Source: UBA6814 sp040753075 (lineage in GTDB: Bacteria > Desulfobacterota > Desulfovibrionia > Desulfovibrionales > Desulfovibrionaceae). Taken from it: a DNA stretch of 64,000 nucleotides. The stretch spans positions 77,049-141,048 of the forward strand of contig JBFMHA010000001.1 of NCBI GenBank assembly GCA_040753075.1, written 5' to 3'. This document shows, in pieces, positions 17,820-26,769 of the stretch. Made by a program: the position numbers and the translations under genes. The notes below the pieces were generated by a model. That model had not been told where the DNA came from. It saw only the letters and a program-made list of their open reading frames with translations, and ran no database searches. The number at the start of each line of letters is the position of its first letter. Positions within the stretch are counted from its first letter, which is position 1.

Positions 17820-19660
17820 GCCGGGCCCGCTGTTCCCGAAGTGAGGCTCTTCAGGGCCGCGGCCAGGGCCGCGGCCTTTTTCTTGCCGAGGCCGGGGAGC
17901 CGGGCCAGGTCGTCGGCCGTGGCCGCGGCCATGGCCTCCAGGGAGCCGTAAGCGTCCCAGAGCAGGCGGGCGGTCTTCTCGCCCACCCCGGGCAGGCTCT
18001 CCAGGCCGCTCCTGAGCAGCTCCCTGCGCCGGGCCCGGCGCTGCCGGCCGATGGCCAGATCGTGGGCCGCGTCGCGCACCCGCTGCAGGAAGAGCAGTTC
18101 CGGCGAGCCCGGCTTGAGGGGCACGGGATTGACGCGGCCGGGCAGGAACACCCGGTCGGCCAGGGCTCCGGCCCGACGGTCGGGCCGCCCCTCCTCCCCG
18201 GGGGCCTTGGCGATGGCCGCCAGGGGGAAAGCCCCGGCCAGGCCCGCCTCCTCCATGGCCCGGACCGCGGCGGCGAGCTGGCCCCGGCCGCCGTCCAGCA
18301 GGGCCAGGTCCGGCCAGGGCGGGCCGCTGGCCAGCCGCCGCCCCACCCAGGCGGCCATGGCCCGGTAGTCGTCCCCGCCGCCCTCCAGTTCCGGAAACAC
18401 GTAGGCCCGGTGTTCGTCGGGCCGGGGAAGGCCGGCCACGAACACCGCCTGGGCCACCCGCACCCCCTCGCCGGCCAGGTGGGACACGTCCACCCCCTCC
18501 ACGCGCTCGGGAGGACCCGCGAGATGCAGGGCCCGGGCCAGGCCCGGAGGCGGTCCGCCGGCCTCGCGCTCCCGCTCCCGGGCCGCGGCCTCGGCCGCGT
18601 TGGCGCGGGCCATCTCCAGGAGCCGCTTCTCGTCCGCCGTGCGCGGCGCGGCCAGGACCACCCGCCCGCCCCGGCGCTCGGACAGCATCTCGGCCAGGGC
18701 CGGGTCATCGGGCGGGAAGGGCAGGAGGATGCGCTCGGGGATGAAGCGGGTTCCCCAGTAGAACTGGCCCAGGAAGCTGGCCGCCGCCTCGGGCCCCTCC
18801 TCCAGGCCCAGGCCGGGCCAGAAGAAGGCGGCCTTGTCCAGGAGCCGGCCCTGGCGCACGAAGAGCACGGCCAGGGCCAGGCCCTGGTCCGAGGCGGCCA
18901 GGGCCGCGGCGTCCAGGTCGCCGCCGCCGGGCAGCACCGCGGCCTGGCGCTCCACCGTGGCGCGCAGGGCCTTGAGCTGGTCGCGCAGCCGGGCCGCCTC
19001 CTCGTAGCGCATATCCTCCGAGGCCTGGCGCATCTCGGCCTCGATCTGCCGGCCCAGGTCGGCGCTGCGGCCGGACAGGAACTGCTCCACCCGGCGCACC
19101 AGGGCCGCATACTCCTCCCGGGGCACGGACAGCACGCAGGGCCCCAGGCACTGGCCCAGGTGATGGTGCAGGCAGGGCCGCACCCGGTTGCGGAAGGCCG
19201 CATCCCGACACTTGCGCAGGGGAAAGACCTTGCCCAGGAGTTTCCAGGTCTCCCGGGCGGCCAGGGCCGAGGTGAAGGGGCCCCAGTAGGCCGAACCGTC
19301 CCGGACCACCCGGCGGGTCATGGTCAGCCGCGGCCAGTCGTCGGCCTTGGACAGGCGGAAGAGCACGTAGCTCTTGTCGTCGCGCAGGGTGATGTTGAAG
19401 CGGGGCCGGTGCTTCTTGATGAGGCTGTTCTCCAGGAGCAGGGCCTCCTTCTCGGTGGCCGTGCCCATCACGTCCACGGTCCGCACCCGGTCCACCAGCA
19501 GTCGGGTCTTGGGGGTCAGCCGCCCCTGGCCGCGGAAGTACGAGGCCAGCCGCCGGCGCAGGTCCTTGGCCTTGCCCACGTAGAGGATGCGGCCCGAGGC
19601 GTCCTTCATGAGATAGACGCCGGGCGCGGCGGGATACTCCTTTGGCGTGAAGGTGAACAT
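17816..19660 (-). CDS. uvrC: UvrC, excinuclease ABC subunit C
   Basis: This 614-residue protein has the usual UvrC layout. An N-terminal GIY-YIG nuclease (PGVYLMKDASGRILYVGKAK) makes the 3' cut, and a cysteine-rich segment (CLHHHLGQCLGPC) follows. A UvrB-contact UVR motif lies near residues 205-235, and an RNase-H-like C-terminal nuclease (EGVDVSHLAGEGVRVA, LLDGGRGQL) makes the 5' cut. The protein ends in tandem helix-hairpin-helix motifs (SLPGVGEKTARLL, RLPGLGKKKAAAL). Length is typical. It works with UvrA and UvrB, not present here, in nucleotide excision repair. It is convergent with the UPF0173-type gene and divergent from the porins. Confidence 0.96.
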   Translation of the reverse strand: MFTFTPKEYPAAPGVYLMKDASGRILYVGKAKDLRRRLASYFRGQGRLTPKTRLLVDRVRTVDVMGTATEKEALLLENSLIKKHRPRFNITLRDDKSYVLFRLSKADDWPRLTMTRRVVRDGSAYWGPFTSALAARETWKLLGKVFPLRKCRDAAFRNRVRPCLHHHLGQCLGPCVLSVPREEYAALVRRVEQFLSGRSADLGRQIEAEMRQASEDMRYEEAARLRDQLKALRATVERQAAVLPGGGDLDAAALAASDQGLALAVLFVRQGRLLDKAAFFWPGLGLEEGPEAAASFLGQFYWGTRFIPERILLPFPPDDPALAEMLSERRGGRVVLAAPRTADEKRLLEMARANAAEAAAREREREAGGPPPGLARALHLAGPPERVEGVDVSHLAGEGVRVAQAVFVAGLPRPDEHRAYVFPELEGGGDDYRAMAAWVGRRLASGPPWPDLALLDGGRGQLAAAVRAMEEAGLAGAFPLAAIAKAPGEEGRPDRRAGALADRVFLPGRVNPVPLKPGSPELLFLQRVRDAAHDLAIGRQRRARRRELLRSGLESLPGVGEKTARLLWDAYGSLEAMAAATADDLARLPGLGKKKAAALAAALKSLTSGTAGPA

Positions 19661-19828
19661 GGCCGGTGCGGTAGCTCCTCCGGCCCAGCCCTACCCCATT
19701 TTTCCGGCCTGCGCCACCGGCTTTCGATCAATAGAAACAATTCCAGGGCATTGGATGAAACACAATCTGAAGGAGAAATTTTTTGTACCGTAAAAATTTT
19801 TTTACCAACGTCATTTTTTTGCACAGAA

Positions 19829-19858
19829 TTGACTTGATTTCGCCACGTCGTTTGGAAT
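19829..19858 (+). promoter_or_regulatory. promoter candidate for first porin
   Basis: TTGACT (19829-19834) and TGGAAT (19853-19858) are separated by 18 bases in an unusually A/T-rich stretch (19740-19860) within very GC-rich DNA. This is consistent with a strong promoter for an abundant porin. The leader to the start codon is about 90 bases. Confidence 0.45.
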
Positions 19859-19952
19859 AACTTTCAGCCGGACCGGGGCGCAATCCCGGCCAGGGCATCG
19901 GGAGATTCCGGACGGATTTGGAAGACTCACACCAAAGAAGGAAGGAGAGGAC

Positions 19953-21392
19953 ATGAAACGTTTCCTCGTTCTGGCGCTTCTCGCCGCCTTCGTGCTGGGC
20001 GCCGGCGTCGCCAACGCCGCCACCACGCTGAAGACCTCCGGCGAGATGCAGTTCGCCTACACCTGGACCGACAACAACGACTTCTTCGAGATGAACGACG
20101 ACAACAACAGCGAAGATGACTTCCTGGCCGCCCAGCGGTTCCGGGCCTTCTTCGACTGGTCCGCCAGCGAGACCCTGCGCGGCGTGCTCGGCGTGGAAGC
20201 CGGCACCTCCAACTGGGGCGTCTCCGGCGGCGGCGCCGACCTGGACGCCGACGACGTGGCCATCGAAGTGAAGCATGCCTACATGGACTTCACCTGGCCC
20301 AACACCGGCCTGATGTTCCGCATGGGCGTCCAGCCCATCGAGCTGCCCGGCGCCGTGGCCGGCAGCCCGGTGTTCGGCGCTGACGTGGCCGGCATCCTGG
20401 CCCAGTACAAGTTCACCGACCAGGTCTCCGCCGCGTTCGGCTGGCTGCGTCCCCAGGACGCCTCCGCCGGCACCGAGCGCGCCGGCATCACCCGCGACGG
20501 CGCGGCCGACGAGATCGATGTCCTGGCCCTGCTGGTTCCCATCAAGGGCGACGGCTTCACCTTCACCCCCTGGGCCGCCTACGCCATGGCTGGCCAGAAC
20601 TCCACCTCGAACGCCAACACCAACGTGGTTCGCGTCTACCAGGGCCTGATCAGCAACGCCACCGGCGCCATGAACGACAACCTGGAGGCCTGGTGGGTCG
20701 GCGGCGCGTTCACCATGGACATGTACGCCCCCTTCCTGGTCAAGGCCGACCTGATGTACGGCTTCACCGACGGCGTGAACGGCTCCGACAAGGGCGGCGT
20801 CGGCGAGCGCGAGGGCTGGTTCTTCGACCTGGCCGTGGACTACAAGATGGACATGGTCACCCCCGGCCTGTTCTTCGTGTGGGGCTCCGGCGAGGATGAC
20901 GACAGGGCCGGCAGCGAGCGCATGCCCGTCATGTACAGCGCGGCTGGCTACCGTCCCACCTCCTTCGGCCTCGGCGGCGCCAACGGCCTGCTGGGCGACT
21001 GGGACGGCATCCTGGGCAACACCGCCACCGGCCTGATGGTCATCGGCGGCAAGCTGGAGAAGTTCTCCTTCGTGGACAAGCTGTCTCACACCCTGCGCGT
21101 GGCCTACGGCCAGGGCACCTCGGACGAGGACTACGTGAAGAAGGGCTACGCGGCGATGAACTACAACGCCCACCACGGCCTGGCCCTCACCGAGAAGGAC
21201 AGCTTCTGGGAAGTCAACTTCGACTCCACCTACTCCATCTACGAGAACCTGACCGGCTACGTCGAGCTCGGCTACTTGAAGCTGGACCTGGACGACATGT
21301 GGAAGAGCCACAGCCATCCGCTGGGCGTGCAGGACACCGACAAGATCCAGGACGCCTGGAAGCTGGCCTTCTGCCTGAAGTACAGCTTCTAG
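19953..21392 (+). CDS. outer-membrane porin, first of a tandem pair
   Basis: This 479-residue protein has a clear signal peptide (MKRFLVLALLAAFVLGAGVA, cleavage after NAA near residue 23). The mature protein is rich in aromatic/Gly beta-strand patterns and ends in the C-terminal aromatic LKYSF typical of outer-membrane barrels. It resembles the homotrimeric porins abundant in Desulfovibrio. It should allow diffusion of small solutes across the outer membrane. AAGGAAGGAGAGG precedes ATG. It is followed by a strong terminator and then a paralogue, so each porin appears to have its own transcript. Long DNA stretches are nearly identical to the second copy. Confidence 0.92.
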   Translation: MKRFLVLALLAAFVLGAGVANAATTLKTSGEMQFAYTWTDNNDFFEMNDDNNSEDDFLAAQRFRAFFDWSASETLRGVLGVEAGTSNWGVSGGGADLDADDVAIEVKHAYMDFTWPNTGLMFRMGVQPIELPGAVAGSPVFGADVAGILAQYKFTDQVSAAFGWLRPQDASAGTERAGITRDGAADEIDVLALLVPIKGDGFTFTPWAAYAMAGQNSTSNANTNVVRVYQGLISNATGAMNDNLEAWWVGGAFTMDMYAPFLVKADLMYGFTDGVNGSDKGGVGEREGWFFDLAVDYKMDMVTPGLFFVWGSGEDDDRAGSERMPVMYSAAGYRPTSFGLGGANGLLGDWDGILGNTATGLMVIGGKLEKFSFVDKLSHTLRVAYGQGTSDEDYVKKGYAAMNYNAHHGLALTEKDSFWEVNFDSTYSIYENLTGYVELGYLKLDLDDMWKSHSHPLGVQDTDKIQDAWKLAFCLKYSF

Positions 21393-21421
21393 CAACGTCA
21401 GGCCTCTCCTGATGCCACCCC

Positions 21422-21455
21422 GAGCCGGGGCCTGCGGGCCCCGGCTCTTTTTTTT
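21422..21455 (+). terminator. rho-independent terminator after first porin
   Basis: GAGCCGGGGCC pairs with GGCCCCGGCTC around a TGCG loop, followed by eight or so T residues. Confidence 0.93.
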
Positions 21456-21572
21456 GCTCTCCGGGGTGGTTCTGGAGGACTACCCGGCCCGACCGGACCG
21501 GACCAAGAAACTTTCGCCGCCAGAGACGGTTTAAAAATTTTTACGCGTCGTCAATATGTCGCCGCATCCCCC

Positions 21573-21599
21573 TTGTGAACCAGAACCAAGTAGTATAAT
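21573..21599 (+). promoter_or_regulatory. promoter candidate for second porin
   Basis: A perfect TATAAT (21594-21599) is preceded by TTGTGA (21573-21578) with a short 15-base spacer. It lies about 85 bases upstream of the second porin start, and a T/A-rich patch lies further up at 21530-21543. Confidence 0.5.
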
Positions 21600-21683
21600 G
21601 GAACTGCGGAGGAGTTGCGGCGCAACTTGCGACTCCCGGCGTCAGGATCGGATGTGGCCGAACAAAAAAGGAAGGAAGGAACC

Positions 21684-23132
21684 ATGAAGAAACTTCTCAT
21701 TCTGACCCTGGTCGCGGTCTTCGCGCTCGGGGCCGGCGCGGCCAACGCCGCCACGAAGCTGAGCACCAAGGGCGAGATGGCCTTTGGCTACCAGTGGCTG
21801 GACAACCCCGACTTCTTCGAGATGAACGACGACAACAACAGCGAGGACGACTTCCAGGCCTACCAGCGCCTGCGCGTCTTCTTCGACTGGTCCGCCAGCG
21901 AGACCCTGCGCGGCGTGCTCGGCATCGAAGCCGGCGTGTCCAACTGGGGCGTCTCCGGCGGCGGCGCCGACCTGGACGCCGACGACGTGGCCATCGAGGT
22001 GAAGCACGCCTACCTGGACTTCACCTGGCCCAACACCGCCCTGAGCTTCCGCATGGGCGTGCAGCCCATCGCCCTGCCCGGCGCGGTGGCCGGCTCCCCC
22101 ATCCTGGACGGCGACGCGGCCGGCATCCTGGCCTCCTACCCGGTCAATGACATGATCTCCGGCGCCTTCGGCTGGTTCCGCGTGCAGGACGCCTCCGCCG
22201 GCACCGAGCGCGCTGGCGCCCGCAACGACGGCGTGGCCGACGAGATCGACGTCCTGGCCCTGCTGCTGCCCATCAAGGGTGACGGCTTCACCTTCACCCC
22301 CTGGGCCGCCTACGCCATCGTGGGCCAGAACGCCACCCTGAACGCCAACGGCGGCGTGGGCCTGGCGTACAACGGCCTGATCGGCAACAACACCGGCGCC
22401 CTGAGCGACAACCTGGACGCCTGGTGGATCGGCGGCGCCTTCACCCTGGACATGTTCGCCCCCTTCTCCATCAAGGGCGACCTGATCTACGGCTTCACCG
22501 ACGGCGCCAACGGCTCCGACAAGGGCGGCGTGGGCGAGCGCGAGGGCTGGTTCTTCGACCTGGCCGTGGACTACAAGATGGACATGGTCACCCCCGGCCT
22601 GTTCTTCATGTACTCCACCGGCGAGGATGACGACCGCGCCGGCAGCGAGCGCATCCCCACCCTGTACGGCTGCTACTACCCGACCTCCCTGGCCACCGCC
22701 GGCGCCGCCAGCGTGCTCGACGGCATCGCCGACGGCGTGCTGACCAACGACGGCACCATGGGCCTGTGGATGCTGGGCGGCCAGCTGGCCAACTTCTCCT
22801 TCGTGGACAAGCTGTCCCACACCCTGCGCGTGGCCTACGGCCAGGGCACCACGGACCAGGACTTCGTGAAGAAGGGCTACGCCACCCAGAACGCCGGCTA
22901 CAACAACTACAACTCCATGGCGTACCTGACCGAGAAGGACAGCTTCTGGGAAGTCAACTTCGACTCCTCCTACGCCATCTACGAGAACCTGACCGGCTAC
23001 GTCGAACTGGGCTACCTGAACGTGGACCTGGACGACGTGTGGAAGTCCCACTCCCATGCTCTGGGCGTCCAGGACGTGTCCAAGGCCCAGGACGTGTGGA
23101 AGCTGGCCATCGCCCTCAAGTACGCGTTCTAG
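21684..23132 (+). CDS. outer-membrane porin, second of a tandem pair
   Basis: This 482-residue paralogue of the preceding porin has signal peptide MKKLLILTLVAVFALGAGAA. The two mature proteins share long blocks, for example FFEMNDDNNSEDDF, NWGVSGGGADLDADDVAIEV and GSDKGGVGEREGWFFDLAVD. They differ mainly in short segments that are probably surface loops. The C-terminus LKYAF is again barrel-like. ATG 21684 is preferred over upstream in-frame starts because GGAAGGAAGG and the signal peptide fit it. Different loops could give different solute preference or phage/antibody exposure; this is inference. Confidence 0.92.
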   Translation: MKKLLILTLVAVFALGAGAANAATKLSTKGEMAFGYQWLDNPDFFEMNDDNNSEDDFQAYQRLRVFFDWSASETLRGVLGIEAGVSNWGVSGGGADLDADDVAIEVKHAYLDFTWPNTALSFRMGVQPIALPGAVAGSPILDGDAAGILASYPVNDMISGAFGWFRVQDASAGTERAGARNDGVADEIDVLALLLPIKGDGFTFTPWAAYAIVGQNATLNANGGVGLAYNGLIGNNTGALSDNLDAWWIGGAFTLDMFAPFSIKGDLIYGFTDGANGSDKGGVGEREGWFFDLAVDYKMDMVTPGLFFMYSTGEDDDRAGSERIPTLYGCYYPTSLATAGAASVLDGIADGVLTNDGTMGLWMLGGQLANFSFVDKLSHTLRVAYGQGTTDQDFVKKGYATQNAGYNNYNSMAYLTEKDSFWEVNFDSSYAIYENLTGYVELGYLNVDLDDVWKSHSHALGVQDVSKAQDVWKLAIALKYAF

Positions 23133-23157
23133 AGACCGCTCCTTCCTGACGCCACCC

Positions 23158-23188
23158 GGCCGGGGCCTTCGGGCCCCGGCCTTTTTTT
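23158..23188 (+). terminator. rho-independent terminator after second porin
   Basis: GGCCGGGGCC pairs with GGCCCCGGCC around a TTCG tetraloop, followed by seven T residues. Confidence 0.94.
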
Positions 23189-23290
23189 CGGCGTGGAGCG
23201 GCCCCCCCGGCCGGCCTCGACTTTCGCCCGGCCTTTCTTTACAAACACTGCCGGCGGCGGCCCCAACCGCCAGCCTTCAGAGGAGCCCCC

Positions 23291-24598
23291 ATGCCCTGCC
23301 GAGAGATCACCTACGCCGGCCCCCAGGACCGGGACGCCCTGCGCGCCTGGCTGCGCGGCCGGGAAAACCCGGGCGACAGCGTGGACGCCCTGGTCCAGGA
23401 GATACTGGATACGGTGCGCGAGCGCGGCGACGCGGCCCTGGCCGACTACACCCGGCGCTTCGACTGCCCGGATTTCACCCCGGGCATGCTCCGTCTGCCC
23501 CAGGCCGACATCGAGAACGCCGCCGCCCAGGTCCCGGCCGAGGACCTGGCCATCCTGGCCGAGGCGGCCCAGCGCATCCGCGACTTCCACGAGCGCCAGC
23601 GCGAGAATTCCTGGTTCTCCAGCGAGGCCGACGGCACCATCCTGGGCCAGATGGTGGTGCCCGTGGACCGGGTGGGCCTGTACGTGCCCGGCGGCCAGGG
23701 AGGCCAGACCCCCCTGGTCTCCAGCCTGCTCATGAACGCCATCCCCGCCCAGGTGGCCGGCGTGCCCCAGATCGCGGTGGTCTCCCCGCCCCGGCCGGAC
23801 GGAACCCTGAACCCGCTCATCCCGGCCACCGCCCACCTGCTGGGCATCACCGAGGTCTACCGCCTGGGCAGCGCCTGGGCCGTGGCCGCCCTGGCCTTCG
23901 GCAGCGAAACCGTGCCCGCGGTGGACGTCATCGCCGGGCCGGGCAACATCTTCGTCACCGCGGCCAAGCGCCTGCTGGTGGGCCGGGTGGGCATCGACAT
24001 GATCGCCGGCCCCTCGGAGATCGTCATCCTCACCGACGGCTCGGCAGACCCGGCCTGGCTGGCCGCGGACCTGCTCTCCCAGGCCGAGCACGACCCCCTG
24101 GCCTCCTCCATCCTGGTGACCCCGAGCAAGGACGCGGCGGCCGCGGTGCGGGCCGAGCTCGAAACCCAGCTCAAGCTCCTGCCCCGGGGCGAGATCGCGG
24201 CCAAGTCCCTGGCCGAATGGGGAGCCGTGGTCGTCACCCCGGACCTGGACGCGGCCATCGAGGTGGTCAACTCCCTGGCCCCGGAGCACCTGGAGCTGGC
24301 CCTGGCCGACCCCTGGCCCGCCCTCACCCGCATCCGCCACGCCGGCGCGGTGTTCATGGGCCACCACAGCCCGGAGCCGGTGGGCGACTACTTCGCCGGC
24401 CCCAACCACGTGCTGCCCACCCTGGGCACGGCCCGGTTCTCCCAGGCCCTGTCCGTGGAGAATTTCCGCAAGAAAACCAGCATTATAGCCACCTCACGCT
24501 CCTTCGTGGCCGAACACGGGGCCAAGATCGCCCGCCTGGCCCGGCTGGAGGGGCTGGAGGCCCACGCCCGCTCAGTGGAGAGCCGACTTCCCAAATAG
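23291..24598 (+). CDS. hisD: histidinol dehydrogenase
   Basis: This 435-residue, full-length HisD catalyses the last two steps of histidine synthesis, oxidising histidinol to histidine with NAD. Family motifs include YVPGGQGGQTPLVSSLLMNA, VDVIAGPGNIFVTAAK, AGPSEI, the zinc/active-site region QAEHDPLASS and HHSPEPVGDY, and GPNHVLPT. No other his genes are adjacent, but purC follows 32 bases later and is probably co-transcribed; as I recall, the same hisD-purC pair occurs in Desulfovibrio vulgaris near its porin genes. The stop codon falls at the junction of a 23-bp tandem duplication (24574-24618). GAGGAGCCCCC precedes ATG. Confidence 0.96.
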   Translation: MPCREITYAGPQDRDALRAWLRGRENPGDSVDALVQEILDTVRERGDAALADYTRRFDCPDFTPGMLRLPQADIENAAAQVPAEDLAILAEAAQRIRDFHERQRENSWFSSEADGTILGQMVVPVDRVGLYVPGGQGGQTPLVSSLLMNAIPAQVAGVPQIAVVSPPRPDGTLNPLIPATAHLLGITEVYRLGSAWAVAALAFGSETVPAVDVIAGPGNIFVTAAKRLLVGRVGIDMIAGPSEIVILTDGSADPAWLAADLLSQAEHDPLASSILVTPSKDAAAAVRAELETQLKLLPRGEIAAKSLAEWGAVVVTPDLDAAIEVVNSLAPEHLELALADPWPALTRIRHAGAVFMGHHSPEPVGDYFAGPNHVLPTLGTARFSQALSVENFRKKTSIIATSRSFVAEHGAKIARLARLEGLEAHARSVESRLPK

Positions 24599-24618
24599 TG
24601 GAGAGCCGACTAACCAAT
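24574..24618 (+). repeat. 23-bp imperfect tandem duplication across the hisD stop codon
   Basis: AGTGGAGAGCCGACT occurs at 24574-24588 and again at 24597-24611, and the remaining unit bases (TCCCAAAT and AACCAAT) are similar. The hisD stop TAG sits exactly at the junction. The second unit makes up most of the hisD-purC spacer. Confidence 0.85.
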
Positions 24619-24630
24619 CAGGAGATAGCC

Positions 24631-25527
24631 ATGCAGGTCGTCAGAGAAACGGCGTTTTCGGAATTCCCCCTGCGCTCCCGCGGCAAGGTCCGGGACATCT
24701 ACGAGACCGGCCCGGACACCCTGCTCATCGTGACCACCGACCGCATGAGCGCCTTCGACGTGGTCATGGCCGAGCCCATTCCGCACAAGGGCGTGATCCT
24801 CAACAAGATCACCCTGTTCTGGATGGAGAAGTTCGCCTCCCTGGTGGAGAACCACATCCTGGCCGTGGACCCCAGGGACTTCCCCAAGGCCCTTGCCCCC
24901 CACGCCGACCTGCTGGAAGGCCGGGCGGTGCTGGTGCGCAAGGCCAAGCCCTTGCCCATCGAGTGCATCGTGCGCGGCTTCATCACCGGCTCGGGCTGGA
25001 AGGACTACCTGAAGACCGGCCAGGTCTGCGGCCACACCCTGCCCAAGGGCCTCAAGGAGTCCGAGAAGCTGGCCGCGCCGCTCTTCACGCCCTCCACCAA
25101 GGCCGACCTGGGCCAGCACGACGAGAACATCACCCTGGACCAGGCCACGGCCATGCTGGGCCCGGAACTGCTGGCCAAGGTGGAGAGCCTGACCCTGGGC
25201 ATCTACGGCCAGGGCCGTGACTACGCCGAAACCCGGGGCATCCTCATCGCGGACACCAAGTTCGAGTTCGGTCTGGTGGGCGACAAGCTCCTGCTCATCG
25301 ACGAGGTGCTCACCCCGGACTCCTCCCGCTTCTGGCCCCAGGCCGGCTTTGTTCCCGGCAAGTCCCAGCCGAGCTTCGACAAGCAGTTCCTGCGCGACTG
25401 GCTCTCGGACCAGCCCTGGGACAAGACCCCGCCGCCGCCGGCCCTGCCCGCCGAGGTCATCGCGCAGACCCGGGCCAAGTACCTGGAGGCGTACGCCATC
25501 CTCACCGGCGAGTCCCTTGGGCTCTAG
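24631..25527 (+). CDS. purC: SAICAR synthase
   Basis: This 298-residue enzyme joins aspartate to CAIR in purine synthesis, using ATP. Motifs: SRGKVRDIYE and TTDRMSAFDVV near the N-terminus; PIECIVRGFITGSGWKDY; and the catalytic FEFGLVGDKLLLIDEVLTPD with SSRFW. Length suits the longer bacterial/yeast-like form. CAGGAG lies 8 bases before ATG. It shares a probable transcript with hisD (spacing 32 bases) and the aminotransferase downstream (spacing 7). Purine and histidine synthesis are linked through AICAR, which may explain the pairing. Confidence 0.96.
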   Translation: MQVVRETAFSEFPLRSRGKVRDIYETGPDTLLIVTTDRMSAFDVVMAEPIPHKGVILNKITLFWMEKFASLVENHILAVDPRDFPKALAPHADLLEGRAVLVRKAKPLPIECIVRGFITGSGWKDYLKTGQVCGHTLPKGLKESEKLAAPLFTPSTKADLGQHDENITLDQATAMLGPELLAKVESLTLGIYGQGRDYAETRGILIADTKFEFGLVGDKLLLIDEVLTPDSSRFWPQAGFVPGKSQPSFDKQFLRDWLSDQPWDKTPPPPALPAEVIAQTRAKYLEAYAILTGESLGL

Positions 25528-25534
25528 TCGCGCC

Positions 25535-26641
25535 ATGCCCGTCCCCTTCAACGACCTCAAGGCGCAGCTCGCCCCCCTGGAGCCCGAGCTGCGCGAGGCC
25601 TTCGAGCGGGTGCTGGGTCGGGGCTGGTTCCTCGCCGGGCCGGAGGTGGCGGCCTTCGAGGCCGAGTTCGCGGCCTGGCTCGGACTGCCCCACGCCGTGG
25701 CCCTGAACAGCGGCACCGACGCCCTGTCCCTGGCCTTGCGCGCCCTGGACCTGGCCCCCGGGGACGAGGTGGTCCTGCCGGCGCACACTGCGCCGCCCTG
25801 CTACCACGCAGTGCTGGCCGCGGGGTGCGCGCCGGTGTTCGCGGACGTGGACCCGGACCACGGGCTGCTTGACCCGGCCGCAGCCGCGGCCGTGGTCGGG
25901 CCGCGCACCCGGGCGCTGATGGCCGTGCACCTCTACGGCCTGCCCTGCGACCTGGACCCCTTGCTGGCCCTGTGCGCGGACCGCTCCCTGGCCCTGGTGG
26001 AGGACTGCGCCCAGGCCCACGGAGCCGCCTACCGCGGCAGGAAGGTCGGGACCTTCGGCCGGCTGGCGGCCTTCAGCTTCTACCCCACCAAGAACCTGGG
26101 CGCCCTGGGCGACGCCGGCGCCACGGCCTGCACGGACCCGGCCCTGGCCGAACGGCTGGCCATGCTGCGCCAGTACGGCGAGCGCACCCGGTACGATTGC
26201 GAACTGGCCGGGGCCAACAGCCGCATGGACGAACTCCAGGCCGCCTTCCTCCGGGCCCGCCTGGGTCGCCTCGCGGCGGACACCGCGGCCCGCCGGGAAC
26301 TGGCCGCGGCCTACGCCGCGGGCCTGGACGGCCTGCCCCTGGTCTTGCCCGCCGAGCCCCAAGGAAGGGAACACGTGCACCACCTCTACGTGGTGCGCAC
26401 CCCCCAACGCGACGCCCTGGCAACGCACCTCAAGGAGCGAGGCATCGGCTCCGCGGTGCATTACCCCGTCCCCGGCCACCGGCAGCCTCTCTTCACCTCG
26501 GGCAAGGCCGGGTTCCGGGCCGGAAACCTGGCCAACACCGAACGCCTGTGCCGGGAGATCCTCTCCCTGCCCTTCTACCCGGGCATGGGCCAGGGGGCGG
26601 TCGAGGAGGTCTGCGCCGCGGTGCGCTCCTTTTTCGCCTGA
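25535..26641 (+). CDS. DegT/DnrJ/EryC1-family PLP aminotransferase
   Basis: This 368-residue protein shows the sugar aminotransferase pattern: PVPFNDLKAQ at the N-terminus, LNSGTDALSLALRAL, the VHLYGLPCDLDPL segment, and the pyridoxal-phosphate lysine in FYPTKNLGALGDAG near residue 186. Such enzymes normally aminate nucleotide-linked keto-sugars for surface polysaccharides. No glycosyltransferases or sugar-nucleotide enzymes are nearby, so the substrate is unknown. It begins 7 bases after the purC stop, with no strong ribosome site of its own, and is probably translated from the same mRNA. Confidence 0.92.
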   Translation: MPVPFNDLKAQLAPLEPELREAFERVLGRGWFLAGPEVAAFEAEFAAWLGLPHAVALNSGTDALSLALRALDLAPGDEVVLPAHTAPPCYHAVLAAGCAPVFADVDPDHGLLDPAAAAAVVGPRTRALMAVHLYGLPCDLDPLLALCADRSLALVEDCAQAHGAAYRGRKVGTFGRLAAFSFYPTKNLGALGDAGATACTDPALAERLAMLRQYGERTRYDCELAGANSRMDELQAAFLRARLGRLAADTAARRELAAAYAAGLDGLPLVLPAEPQGREHVHHLYVVRTPQRDALATHLKERGIGSAVHYPVPGHRQPLFTSGKAGFRAGNLANTERLCREILSLPFYPGMGQGAVEEVCAAVRSFFA

Positions 26642-26679
26642 CCCCTTGCCTTGCGCCTCCAGGTGCTTAGGTTGCCGTC

Positions 26680-26769
26680 ATGAACGAATCCCTCGCCATC
26701 CTCCTGGTCGTCGTGTTCTGGGTGGTCCTCAACCGTTTCATCCTGCCGAGATTCGGCATCCGGGGCTGA
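26680..26769 (+). CDS. putative 29-residue single-helix membrane peptide
   Basis: A short frame starts at ATG 26680, 38 bases after the aminotransferase stop. It encodes a hydrophobic helix (LAILLVVVFWVVLNRFILP) followed by a short basic tail ending in IRG. The N-terminus MNES is polar, so the peptide would be a one-pass membrane protein with a cytoplasmic basic end. AGG lies about 15 bases before ATG, a weak ribosome site. I have the impression that similar short peptides exist in Desulfovibrio, but I cannot check. It could be a small membrane regulator or a chance frame. Confidence 0.45.
   Translation: MNESLAILLVVVFWVVLNRFILPRFGIRG

Noticed and set aside
22335..22640. CRISPR-like or tandem repeats in the porin region
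   Set aside because: The repeats seen are coding similarity between two paralogous porins, not spaced direct repeats.
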